Shown: positions 15,658 through 24,415 of the stretch, piece by piece
Layout: each line of letters opens with the position of its first letter
Numbering within the stretch: the first letter of the stretch is position 1
IMG/VR virus record: IMGVR_UViG_3300032242_001353
Coordinates: 1 to 54,146 of that record
Source: a virus
Length of the DNA stretch: 54,146 nucleotides
Strand: one strand, 5' to 3'
Notes under the pieces: generated by a model
What the model was told of the DNA's origin: nothing
What the model saw: only the letters and a program-made list of their open reading frames with translations
The model's database searches: none
Made by a program: the position numbers and the translations under genes

Positions 15658-16139
15658 TATTGTCTCGGATCCAACTCACCTTCAGGTTCAATAATATCTT
15701 CATCTTTTACATCCAACAAATCATTTAATCTTTCTTCATCGACCACAACAGCAAATGTTTCATAGAAACCATCTTCACCTATTCCATAATTAAAATATAG
15801 ATAGTATTCATCTTCTGTTGAATGATTTGGTGTTGTTTGTGTGCCATCTAATTCAGCACCAAAAGCACCACCAAATTGGTTGATGACAACAACTTCTTCA
15901 CTTTCTTCTTCATCTTGAAACACTACTCTCGGTAAAGTAATACCATACATTGATAATACTTTACTAATTCTCAACCATGCACTATATGGGTTTATCCATT
16001 GTCTTGATAGTTCTAATGTTAAATTTAGATTTATCTCATTGCGTGTATCGGCCTTTGATAAATCAATTTTCTCTTTAGACAATGAAATGACGGGTACATT
16101 GTACCCGCCTTCCAGGATAAACTCACGAAAACCCAGCAT
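15657..16139 (-). CDS. Hypothetical late protein with leader MLGFREFILEGG
   Basis: 160 aa. The start has a leader-like helix ending I-L-E-G-G, a good T4 gp21-type site. The body is beta-rich and acidic (FQDEEESEEVVVINQFGG; DEYYLYFNYGIGEDGF). Unlike its neighbours it is not basic. Junctions at both ends are TAATG-type, so it is translationally linked to the structural protein before it. Could be a processed virion protein; no family assigned. Confidence 0.6.
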   Translation of the reverse strand: MLGFREFILEGGYNVPVISLSKEKIDLSKADTRNEINLNLTLELSRQWINPYSAWLRISKVLSMYGITLPRVVFQDEEESEEVVVINQFGGAFGAELDGTQTTPNHSTEDEYYLYFNYGIGEDGFYETFAVVVDEERLNDLLDVKDEDIIEPEGELDPRQ

Positions 16140-16789
16140 TATAGTCCGCCAAAGATTGCGTTAGCAGATGTATTACCAGATTGAGTATTTGCAGCAGTTG
16201 GGTTAGCAAGAGCAACGAGTGTTTCTTTTAAGAAACGAACTGTACCGTCATTGTTGATCTTACGAGTGATTCTGTTCCAACCAGTATTTAAATTACCAAG
16301 TTTAGTATTGGCTACATTAGAACCTGCACCATACAGTGTACCTTTGGTATTTCCCAGACGAGTAGTTGTGACTAGAATAACGTCATTTGCATTGAAAGAT
16401 ACTGGTTGATTTGTGTGATTAATACCAGTACCAAACCAAACTGTTGCACCGTTGGCCAATGTTCCCATAGTAGGATTTACTAATGTGAGAACACCGTTTG
16501 CACGGTCAGTAACAGAAGCAACTGTATTGTTTGAACGATAGAAATCGATATCGTTTTGGTCAACGATTGTCAAATCTTTAAATAAACGAGATACTGAATT
16601 ATTAGCATCGTTAGAATAAACATACAGGCCAGTATTAACTGAAGCTGGAATTGCTTTATTAAATTTGATGGTAGTAACACCAGCTGTTGTCGCATTGGCT
16701 GTAACCAATGATGCAACTGGTCTAACTTCTCTTAATTCTGGAAACAAAGGAATACTGTTCGCTTTGTCGTTATTTCCCCATAATGGCAT
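16139..16789 (-). CDS. Putative virion structural protein, 216 aa
   Basis: It begins MPLWGNNDKANSIPLFPELR and is dominated by Thr/Asn/Val/Gly beta-rich stretches with repeated V-x-x-x-NG turns, typical of surface or tail-associated phage proteins. I recall similar WGN-type proteins in aquatic T4-like virions. A late promoter box (16822-16829) and a strong SD (AAAGGAGAAAAAA) directly precede it, implying high late expression. Confidence 0.7.
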   Translation of the reverse strand: MPLWGNNDKANSIPLFPELREVRPVASLVTANATTAGVTTIKFNKAIPASVNTGLYVYSNDANNSVSRLFKDLTIVDQNDIDFYRSNNTVASVTDRANGVLTLVNPTMGTLANGATVWFGTGINHTNQPVSFNANDVILVTTTRLGNTKGTLYGAGSNVANTKLGNLNTGWNRITRKINNDGTVRFLKETLVALANPTAANTQSGNTSANAIFGGL

Positions 16790-16820
16790 TTTTTTCTCCT
16801 TTAAACCTAGGGTTTGTTTA

Positions 16821-18143
16821 CTATTTATCTTTCTTATCTTCCTTCTTTTCTTCTTTTTTCTTTTCGTCTTTTTTGGTAGGGTCAGGTTGACCTGGACGAA
16901 CTCTCATCGATGGGTCTATTTCTACAGTATCTCTACCTTGACCCGTCAATGTGGTACCACCAGACACTACAGCTGCAGCAGAGGGTTTCTTTTCACCCGT
17001 ACTGTCATCTTTGTCTGCTTTTTCAAACTTTGGTTTCTTTCCGTATGTTGCAACTGATTTGTCCTCTTTTTCATGGTCATATAAATCTTCTTTGACCATT
17101 TTTTTGTTCTTATAGATGGACTTAATCATTTTTGCTGACTTTGACATACGATCCTCAATCTCCATACCAACTGTTTGTGTTGGTGCTGCCGGATCTTGAT
17201 ACTTATCTTCTCTCATACCATAAGAATAAGCACGTGTCTTTGTACCACCATGCCAAGTTGGATCTTCAGTACCTTTGTCTGTTGTTACTTTGACTGTATG
17301 ACTTGGGTTCTTCTTCTTATGTTCGTTAGCGTGTTTCTCAGCAGATTCTCTATCTGGGAACTTCATAATGTGTTTACCAGATGGTGTAGTCTTTAATGCG
17401 TTATTCACTTTGATGTAGTGAATCGCATCTTGTTTCTTACTAGACTTCTTCATGAAGTCGAGTAGGCCTTCTTCTATCTCAGCTTCTTCTTTTTTAATTG
17501 GTGCAGAAACTAATTTGTTATCCTTCTTATAAGGATTACTTGTCTGGCCTTTTGATGTGTTTGGTGCAACTTTTAGTTTCTCTGTTTCTTCTTTTGCATA
17601 CAGATGACCATATTTCTTCTCATGCTCTTCACGGTCTTTCTTTTGTTTAGCAATTAAATCGGTTAAACGTTTAGCACCTTTATCAGGATCGTAACCAGAC
17701 TTCTTCAGACCAGATTTAAATTTCTCTTGTGGAGTTTGTGTTTCTTCTGGAGTTAATTGACTCATTTGAGATTTAGATTCATGACGAGAACCTGGTCCAT
17801 GTGGTGTCTTAACTTCTTTATAGGCAGAAATCGTCTTAGTCAAAGAACTAGCTCTCTCTTTTGTTTTACCACCAGCACTTTGAGTTGCCATATGGCCAAC
17901 ATCTTCTGGAACATATTCTTCAACCTTACGATCTTGCATCCATTTCTGAAATTGTGTAGATTTAGAATGTGCGACCTTTTGATTTGTACTAACAAATCTT
18001 GGATCAATACCTCTAGACAATAGATACTTGTCTAATGCACTTTCAGCAAGACCAGCTTTGGTAGACCAAGGATCCATTGGATTGGTACCAAATGTCTCCT
18101 TGCCCTTAACTAATTTTTTAATGTAATTAGCTTTGTTTTTCAT
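16821..18143 (-). CDS. Large basic low-complexity protein, 440 aa
   Basis: It begins MKNKANYIKKLVKGKETFG, then a DKYLLSRGIDPRFVSTNQKV block seen in other aquatic T4-like phages. A long Lys/Glu/Ser-rich disordered region follows, with a small folded module (SGKHIMKFPDRESAEKHANE) and a Lys-rich tail. Possible L/I-x-E cleavage sites are scattered through it. It is the third of four large late genes with touching ends. Composition suits an internal head protein; no enzyme motif was seen. Confidence 0.65.
   Translation of the reverse strand: MKNKANYIKKLVKGKETFGTNPMDPWSTKAGLAESALDKYLLSRGIDPRFVSTNQKVAHSKSTQFQKWMQDRKVEEYVPEDVGHMATQSAGGKTKERASSLTKTISAYKEVKTPHGPGSRHESKSQMSQLTPEETQTPQEKFKSGLKKSGYDPDKGAKRLTDLIAKQKKDREEHEKKYGHLYAKEETEKLKVAPNTSKGQTSNPYKKDNKLVSAPIKKEEAEIEEGLLDFMKKSSKKQDAIHYIKVNNALKTTPSGKHIMKFPDRESAEKHANEHKKKNPSHTVKVTTDKGTEDPTWHGGTKTRAYSYGMREDKYQDPAAPTQTVGMEIEDRMSKSAKMIKSIYKNKKMVKEDLYDHEKEDKSVATYGKKPKFEKADKDDSTGEKKPSAAAVVSGGTTLTGQGRDTVEIDPSMRVRPGQPDPTKKDEKKKEEKKEDKKDK
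16822..16829 (-). promoter_or_regulatory. T4-type late promoter box GATAAATA
   Basis: The minus strand reads GATAAATA overlapping the stop of the 440-aa gene. It drives the structural protein at 16789 and probably everything down to the holin. Confidence 0.65.
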
Positions 18144-19522
18144 TATTGATTCCCAATTTTTCCTAAAGTCTCAGTTTTAACACGATGTAATGCTCTCTTT
18201 GCAATATCTTTTGCACGAGAAACAGGACTTGAAGTTGTATTCTCACCTTTAGCAAAGTCTGGTTGTGAACCAACACCAGCATCCATCATTGGATCCTTTC
18301 CTTCACCAACAACTGCACCCGGCTTAATTTCAACTTCAGGTGAATGTGTTACTCTTGAAGCACGTGCAGGTGTAGAAGATAAACTTGGTTCATCATCTTC
18401 TGGATTAGGACGCTTGATACCATCACCTTCAATCTTTACTTTGAAAGATTTGAAATCATTTGACTTTGCAACACCTTGTACACGACCACGTAACATATCA
18501 GTTGCAGTGTCCGAATCAGCTGATGCTTGATGTGAAATGGTTGATACTTCATCAATTTGTTCAACATCTTCTTTGATTGGAGTATGTCTTTCTACACGTG
18601 ACAAACGGCAACCATCTTTACATTTTTGGTGTGCTTGACGAATAGCATCTTCATCGTCTTTTGCAACAAACAGATTCATTCCTGTCCACTCACCTTTTTC
18701 ATTTTCATAGTGAGCAGCATGAGTATGAGATTCATTCTTTTCTTGTAATTCGAATGCCTCTTTCATCTTCTTTTGTTTGTCCCACTCTTTGTTTGTCTTT
18801 ACATTATATTCTTTTCCACCAGGTCCAATATCTGCAACTCTTGTACCAATTGGTTTATTTGTTTTTACAACTGCTGGTTTAGTTTCTTCACCCATGGCCT
18901 GCTTAGTTGCAGTTGCATACATTACTTCTTTCCAACGAGTACCATATTTCTTCTTAAAGTAATCAGTCTTGTCCTTCATTGACATTACGATTTTTTCTTT
19001 TTTTTTAGTCTCAGCCGATGTCATTTCACGTTCAAGTAAACGATCTTTGAATGATGAATCTTCTTTAACAGTAGACTTTTGGCCTTTGTGCATAGTTACA
19101 TTGTGATGGCCAACTTCTTTCTTAGCAATCTTCTTTGCTTGAGGAGCTGTAACACAATCAGCATCTTCTTTCATATCTTTTGCTGGTTCATCTTTCTGTT
19201 TACCACCACCATACTTTGAACCTTGTTTCTTACCAGCACCACCACTTGGTTGTGGTTTGTTTTTATCTTTTAGGTATTTTTCCATATCATCGAAGCCTTC
19301 TTCCATCTCGATAGCTTCTTTATGTGACTTTGCAGTAACAGGATACTTTTTACCTTGAAACTCAAAGTGTGACTGGTTTGCTTTCTTAGCAGCATGAGCG
19401 GCCTTATGGAAACCTGTTTCATCAAGGTCACCATCGTTTATCATGCGTTTCTTTTCAGTGCCTTCAAGAATTTTCTTGACTGCTTCGGCTACTGGATCGG
19501 TTTTTAATTTGTTGTAGAACAT
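18143..19522 (-). CDS. Large basic low-complexity protein, 459 aa
   Basis: The N-terminus (KTDPVAEAVKKILEGTEKK) is helical and ends I-L-E-G, a plausible prohead-protease site about 20 residues in. It continues with FHKAAHAAKKANQSHFEFQG, Lys-rich linkers, and two short folded modules (HYENEKGEWTGMNLFVAKDD; QAHQKCKDGCRLSRVER). Much of it is disordered. Ends touch both neighbours through TAATG junctions. Candidate internal head protein; no enzyme motif recognised. Confidence 0.65.
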   Translation of the reverse strand: MFYNKLKTDPVAEAVKKILEGTEKKRMINDGDLDETGFHKAAHAAKKANQSHFEFQGKKYPVTAKSHKEAIEMEEGFDDMEKYLKDKNKPQPSGGAGKKQGSKYGGGKQKDEPAKDMKEDADCVTAPQAKKIAKKEVGHHNVTMHKGQKSTVKEDSSFKDRLLEREMTSAETKKKEKIVMSMKDKTDYFKKKYGTRWKEVMYATATKQAMGEETKPAVVKTNKPIGTRVADIGPGGKEYNVKTNKEWDKQKKMKEAFELQEKNESHTHAAHYENEKGEWTGMNLFVAKDDEDAIRQAHQKCKDGCRLSRVERHTPIKEDVEQIDEVSTISHQASADSDTATDMLRGRVQGVAKSNDFKSFKVKIEGDGIKRPNPEDDEPSLSSTPARASRVTHSPEVEIKPGAVVGEGKDPMMDAGVGSQPDFAKGENTTSSPVSRAKDIAKRALHRVKTETLGKIGNQ

Positions 19523-21459
19523 TATTTTGCTCCTTTAATTTTCTTCTTTTTAATTTTGAGACCGTAATCGTTTTGTATGTTGCGATTCACATCTTTATAT
19601 GAATCCATACCTTCTTTATTACTGGCACCACCTAATACGCCACCTAGTCCAGAATCACCGACACCGGGGTCATCAATGGCTTCTTTTACTTTTCTAAACT
19701 TACTAAAAGGTTTCTTTTCTGCTAGTGGATTCGGTTGCGGACCTTTCGTTAGTCCTGCAAAATTTGACACATCAGCATTACTTGCTGTCGGTGTAACCGT
19801 ATCTTCACTGTATGTTTGATTTCCTAAGCCGGCGCCTGCTGCGGCACCCTGTCCACCTGCTCGGGTATCATACTCAGGTCCAATGCCTGGTGGTCTTCCG
19901 AGTTTAGATGCACTTATCGATTTATCGCCAAATTTCTTTCTCTTTATTTTGTCTTTGTCTTGTTGGAAGTTGGACTCTTTTGGCTCTGGCCTGACCGTGA
20001 TCGTTGGGCTTTTGGCTTCTGTGTACGATCTGAAGGTGTAACCGCCTCGCTTTTTATTTCCATCCCACTTGATGTCTCCGGCACTTGGGTCTCCTGCTCG
20101 GTTGTCTGGCTTGATGTCTGCTGGACTATCGGCTCTTTCACCTGAGCTGTTCTTTCTGTAAACTCCAACGGATGCTTGTCGCTTTTCGTTGAACTTTTGA
20201 ATAAACTTAGGAGTTTGCTTAACATTTTGTGTTTCCTTGAACAAAGATTTAATTGACTCATTTATATTTAACATATTATGGTTTTCTAACCAAGAATATG
20301 CAATATCATTCGTTGTTTTAGTTTCAATAAAGGTATTTATCGTTTGATAGGTGTCGGTTATTGATTCCTCAATATCTTCCAAAGATGCACTATTATCAAA
20401 GTGGATAAAGTTCTCAAACAGATTTGAATATACTTCCTTGTTCTTTTGTGCTTGTTGCCACTTGTCTTGTCTGACTGATTCGATAATCATCTTTGTCAGT
20501 TTTGCATTTCGATCTTTGCTAGCCTCATTTGTGGTATCTACAAATACCATCAAGGTTTCATAACCCAATTCTTCTAGTTCTTCCTTGATGTGAAGTATCT
20601 TTTCTTCAGTATCAGCAGGACCATTAATGATTAGAGGTGAACGGTTACGCAAGGCTTCTCTACGATAGTCGTTTGATTTCTCAGATAATCTTTGTTTATC
20701 ATTCAAGTAATCCAGTGCTTGTACTGAATTGAGTTCTACTGCCTTTGCTTCAGCAATGGCCTCACGTAAGACAACATCTTTACCAGAACCAGGTCCACCA
20801 GTAACAAATACTGCTTTAAACATACCACGATTAACAGATTCGTTTAGACCCATACCTTTACGTACATCACGCATTAATTCTTTTGCATGATGATCTGGCA
20901 CATGACTAGGTACACCTTGTCTAAATGAACTGAAATCATTGTTCTTAGCGTGTTCACGCATTTTAGTACCAGACATACCTTCAGCACCTTCAGCATCAGG
21001 ATCACGGTGACCAGCAGAAACTACTTCAATCTTTTTGAAGTGATAAGGTACATGGCCATCTTTATTTGGCTTACCATTATATTGATGTAACTTATCATGA
21101 TATTCTTTTACACGATCTGAACCAGCAACAACAACTAAGTGGTCATGTCCTGCTTTATGTAACTGCTCAGCAGCATGAAAGATTGTTGGATGAGTTTTAG
21201 ATGAAGCCTTGAAATTAACACCTGGAGCATATCTCTTTAGATGTTTAATTTTTTGTGCAGATGATAATGGATTCTTCTTACTATCTTGTGAATGAGAAAT
21301 CATTACAACGTGTTTAGCACCACGTTTCTCTGCCTCAGACTTTACCTTGTCAACAAGTTTTAGATGACCAGTTGTTGGTGGATTCATTCGACCAAAGGCC
21401 ATCACGACAGGCTTACTTGTCTTTTCTTTTTCCTCTACTAACTCTAGGAATCTTTTCAT
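19522..21459 (-). CDS. NMNAT-like nucleotidyltransferase fused to P-loop kinase, with leader
   Basis: A 645-aa multidomain protein. A short leader MKRFLELVEEKEK is followed by a nucleotidyltransferase (about residues 17-190): FGRMNPPTTGHLKLV holds the H of the HxGH-type motif, and MSGTKMREHAK is the ISxTxxR motif. Residues about 210-360 form a P-loop kinase (VFVTGGPGSGKDVV, Walker A). A long disordered, Gly/Pro/Lys-rich tail follows. The order NMNAT then kinase resembles NadR, the bifunctional NAD-salvage enzyme, also known in phage KVP40. The targeting-like leader and late operon location are odd for a metabolic enzyme. Confidence 0.8.
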   Translation of the reverse strand: MKRFLELVEEKEKTSKPVVMAFGRMNPPTTGHLKLVDKVKSEAEKRGAKHVVMISHSQDSKKNPLSSAQKIKHLKRYAPGVNFKASSKTHPTIFHAAEQLHKAGHDHLVVVAGSDRVKEYHDKLHQYNGKPNKDGHVPYHFKKIEVVSAGHRDPDAEGAEGMSGTKMREHAKNNDFSSFRQGVPSHVPDHHAKELMRDVRKGMGLNESVNRGMFKAVFVTGGPGSGKDVVLREAIAEAKAVELNSVQALDYLNDKQRLSEKSNDYRREALRNRSPLIINGPADTEEKILHIKEELEELGYETLMVFVDTTNEASKDRNAKLTKMIIESVRQDKWQQAQKNKEVYSNLFENFIHFDNSASLEDIEESITDTYQTINTFIETKTTNDIAYSWLENHNMLNINESIKSLFKETQNVKQTPKFIQKFNEKRQASVGVYRKNSSGERADSPADIKPDNRAGDPSAGDIKWDGNKKRGGYTFRSYTEAKSPTITVRPEPKESNFQQDKDKIKRKKFGDKSISASKLGRPPGIGPEYDTRAGGQGAAAGAGLGNQTYSEDTVTPTASNADVSNFAGLTKGPQPNPLAEKKPFSKFRKVKEAIDDPGVGDSGLGGVLGGASNKEGMDSYKDVNRNIQNDYGLKIKKKKIKGAK

Positions 21460-22457
21460 TGATCTTCTGACTTTCTAAAAACTAATGGTTTATGGCCTAA
21501 TGTTTTAGCCATTGCAGATAAATGTTCATCATCATCTAAATCAACATGACTTTTATCTGCGTGTTTAACCATAAATTGTATGGTACGTTTCATTGGATCA
21601 TCTGTTTTTTGACGAACTCTCCATTGCCCTTGGCCTGTCATCTTAGGTAGGCCATGGCCAGTTTTATCTTTTGCACCAACTCTATATGTTCCATGTTTAC
21701 CAACTTGAACAACATCAACATGATGATCTTTTAAGTATGAGTTTGCTGGTTCTAAATCATCGTGGTCGAATTGAACAATCTTAGCTTTAGGACCACCAGG
21801 TACTAGACCTCTTGGTTTGTGGTGCTTGTTCATGTGTTCAATGATACCTTTTGCTTGAATGTGTTTTGCATAACCTGGACGATTCTTCCTATTTTCTTCA
21901 GGTACGTGCCATCCACCTTTTTTCTTATCGTATGCAATGGTGAGTTGGCCGAATGCTGCCGTTTTACCTAATTTTGTTTCACCTTGTAATGCAGATTCAT
22001 TATGTACTTGACCTTTATGCTTGGTCTTATTTTTCTTATTGATTAAATTGAAATCATTACCAGATGAGAAACCGGCAGCATCACCTTCCATCAATCCATG
22101 TTTCTTTAATCGTTCAACAAATTTTTGTTCGTAATCAAAACCTTTATTCTGTTTCAATTCACCTGGCTTATGAATCTTTGAAACAGGTATCCAATGTTTC
22201 TGTTTAGTGTTTTCATCTGTGGCATGAACATGAAGTTTACCATCTAGATACTCAGATTTATGTAAACGTAACTTAGAACCAGCTGGAACTCCTTCGTGTT
22301 CTTTACCTAATGTGTGAGTATATTCTTTTGAACCAATATGTGGTGTGATATACTGTCTTTCATGTCTAGGTGCATCCATACCAACACCTTTGATGAATCC
22401 ACGACCCATCTGTTCATCAAGTTGTTCACAAAAAGATTTAAATTTTAAAAAGTTCAT
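21456..22457 (-). CDS. Putative PD-(D/E)XK-fold nuclease-like protein, basic
   Basis: 333 aa starting MNFLKFKSFCEQLDEQMG (leader-like, L-D-E). A KOW/SH3-like HWIPVSKI segment comes first, then a possible restriction-endonuclease core: FDYEQKFVERLKKHG (helix with Glu), SGNDFNLIN (Asp), QGETKLGKTAAFGQL (ExK then Gln). That E-D-ExK-Q order fits the PD-(D/E)XK superfamily, but it rests on motif spacing alone. The rest is His/Lys-rich. It overlaps both neighbours by ATGA. Could nick or repair DNA after injection, or act in packaging. Confidence 0.55.
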   Translation of the reverse strand: MNFLKFKSFCEQLDEQMGRGFIKGVGMDAPRHERQYITPHIGSKEYTHTLGKEHEGVPAGSKLRLHKSEYLDGKLHVHATDENTKQKHWIPVSKIHKPGELKQNKGFDYEQKFVERLKKHGLMEGDAAGFSSGNDFNLINKKNKTKHKGQVHNESALQGETKLGKTAAFGQLTIAYDKKKGGWHVPEENRKNRPGYAKHIQAKGIIEHMNKHHKPRGLVPGGPKAKIVQFDHDDLEPANSYLKDHHVDVVQVGKHGTYRVGAKDKTGHGLPKMTGQGQWRVRQKTDDPMKRTIQFMVKHADKSHVDLDDDEHLSAMAKTLGHKPLVFRKSEDQ

Positions 22458-23653
22458 TTTCTCACCTTTAAAAGATTAGCTCTTGCAAATTCAGCACGAT
22501 TAACCAATTTAGTTGGTTCACCAGCATGATTGACAACAAATCCTTCGGGTTTGCTTCTCTTATTACCTATATGATGTTCAAGCCCACCTTCATGTTGTTC
22601 TAGGTGAGATACTAACACATTTTTTGCCTTTTGTAAATGGTTATGCATACTTAAAAGGTTATCATAGTGTTGTGTATTTGCATCAATATGATTATGGTGT
22701 TGTTTTAAACTTGCACCAGAGAGTGATTGGGCTCTTGATACACCAGCTGGTGTTTTTAATTTTTTAACTTTTGAAGCAAGGTCTTTATCATGTTTATTTT
22801 GTAAGAATGATTTAAAACCTTCTGCATGAGGTTCTTCTCCTGTTCTTACTGTATGATTAATGTATTGTTCTAAATGGCCACCTGAACCACGATGCATTTC
22901 TGTTGCTTTATACATTGTGCCTCTGTTAGCATCATGTATTTGTTGTGCAGCATGAATGTGTTCTTTATATTCTTGTTGTGCTTCTTCAGGATAATGAATT
23001 TGTTTTGTATCATGATTTGCAGATTGATGCCACACATCTGGATGATGAGAGAAATTATGTAAATCAGGATGCGGATCAGCTGACATGGTATGGATGTCTT
23101 TACCATGATATTGAGTATGTACAATTATACCCATTTTAGAATTCTTAATCTTTTCTCCCATATCACCTTTTGCAGTATAGCTAATTGTGTTAGGAGTAAA
23201 GGAAACTTTGCCACCTTTTTTCTCTTTTTTATCGCCTTCAGAATACATTAGATCACCCTGATACACACCAGACTTAGGTGAAATCTTACGTAGGTGATTA
23301 AGTGCTGAATGTAGTTTTTCCACCAGACCAGGTGCATGGCCATGGTTCTTCATTATATCTTTATGTGTATAGTTAATTTTTGGATCTTTGTTAAAGGCCG
23401 ACTTACTTGCCACAAAGAACTTACCTGTTTCTGGATGGTGTCCGAAAACAACAGCAGGAGAACCATCATATTTCATGGTCAACGCACTACTGTGGCCACC
23501 ACTTTTTATGTGTTCATGTGCCTGATTCAAAGCATTTACTGCGTGTTTAAACCCCTCAGAACCATGTTGTAATGGTCTGTCCTCGGCATGAACGATATGC
23601 TTGAGTTTTTCTCCCTCGGCTTCTTCTACGAGAAACTTTTTAAAAGATAACAT
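22454..23653 (-). CDS. Ligase-fold nucleotidyltransferase-like protein (DUF6267-like) with leader
   Basis: 399 aa. It opens MLSFKKFLVEEAEGE, a targeting-like leader ending L-V-E. The region TMKYDGSPAVVFGHHP contains K-x-D-G, motif I of covalent nucleotidyltransferases (DNA/RNA ligases). SGVYQGDLMY fits motif III, SKPEGFVVNH motif IV, and KLVNRAEF motif V. A His-rich helical insert lies between. The family is, I believe, DUF6267 of aquatic phages, which is not experimentally defined. It is the first gene after a strong late promoter (23696), so it is made late and perhaps packaged. Confidence 0.7.
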   Translation of the reverse strand: MLSFKKFLVEEAEGEKLKHIVHAEDRPLQHGSEGFKHAVNALNQAHEHIKSGGHSSALTMKYDGSPAVVFGHHPETGKFFVASKSAFNKDPKINYTHKDIMKNHGHAPGLVEKLHSALNHLRKISPKSGVYQGDLMYSEGDKKEKKGGKVSFTPNTISYTAKGDMGEKIKNSKMGIIVHTQYHGKDIHTMSADPHPDLHNFSHHPDVWHQSANHDTKQIHYPEEAQQEYKEHIHAAQQIHDANRGTMYKATEMHRGSGGHLEQYINHTVRTGEEPHAEGFKSFLQNKHDKDLASKVKKLKTPAGVSRAQSLSGASLKQHHNHIDANTQHYDNLLSMHNHLQKAKNVLVSHLEQHEGGLEHHIGNKRSKPEGFVVNHAGEPTKLVNRAEFARANLLKVRK

Positions 23654-23695
23654 TGTTTTCCTTCAGAATTGCAACACACTTTGGTTGCCCTGTTT

Positions 23696-23703
23696 TATTT
23701 ATA
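23696..23703 (-). promoter_or_regulatory. T4-type late promoter box TATAAATA
   Basis: Perfect TATAAATA on the minus strand, 42 bases upstream of the ligase-like gene. It heads the late operon of large basic proteins. Confidence 0.8.
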
Positions 23704-23707
23704 CAAC

Positions 23708-24415
23708 TTATATGTAGTGTAGATTTTCCCGTTCAAACATACAGTCCCCTTTGGCTGCATCGTTTCGTTTTTCTAGGTGAACCTTAATTTTTAGTGCTTC
23801 CGCAACAGCATATATTAGACTTTGGTTTGCAACCAGATGTCCAGAATGTTTCAATATTAGTGCAAGTTCCAAGGCATTATTTAATGGATAATAGGGTATT
23901 TGACCATACAGACCCATAAAAATACTGTGTTCCTCCATGGTTCCGACAAATACAGGTTTAACATTTTGATCTGCCAATAAATCTACATAAAACTGATTCT
24001 TCTGTTCACGGTCATGTAAATATATAGTTCTAGACACCAACGTTATGCCATCAAATGGCATGGCCAGTCGCATATCTGGGATCTCTATCCATGGCTTATT
24101 GTGAAAGTCAACATCGTTTGGTTTCTCAAAAAACTCAAAATAACTTCCAGCCAATGTTCCATGGTATCTAACATTCATTATTGATCTAAATTTATCCAGA
24201 TCATAATCCACTTCTTCACCAGACCAGGTTCTTATTTCACCAATAAAGTCTTGTGCTTTTAATAAAGGTATCAGAAAGTTGTGGGCTTCTTTGTTGAAGA
24301 AATATTCTGGGAAATCTTCTAGGTATAGTATTTTCGCACCACCCATTTGTTTGATAAAAGGTAATGATAGTATCACATCTCCCATTTTACCACGATGTTT
24401 GAATGTTAGTTCCAT
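23708..24415 (-). CDS. GT9 (heptosyltransferase)-like glycosyltransferase
   Basis: 235 aa. The N-terminus MELTFKHRGKMGDVILSLPF matches the G-x-x-G-D-x-x-x-x-P start of the heptosyltransferase family, and SGHLVANQSLIYAVAEAL is a GT-B C-terminal nucleotide-binding pattern. It probably transfers a heptose or similar sugar. It is shorter than bacterial WaaC/WaaF (about 320 aa), so one lobe is trimmed. Last gene of the sugar operon, overlapping the next GT9-like gene by ten bases. Confidence 0.65.
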   Translation of the reverse strand: MELTFKHRGKMGDVILSLPFIKQMGGAKILYLEDFPEYFFNKEAHNFLIPLLKAQDFIGEIRTWSGEEVDYDLDKFRSIMNVRYHGTLAGSYFEFFEKPNDVDFHNKPWIEIPDMRLAMPFDGITLVSRTIYLHDREQKNQFYVDLLADQNVKPVFVGTMEEHSIFMGLYGQIPYYPLNNALELALILKHSGHLVANQSLIYAVAEALKIKVHLEKRNDAAKGDCMFERENLHYI

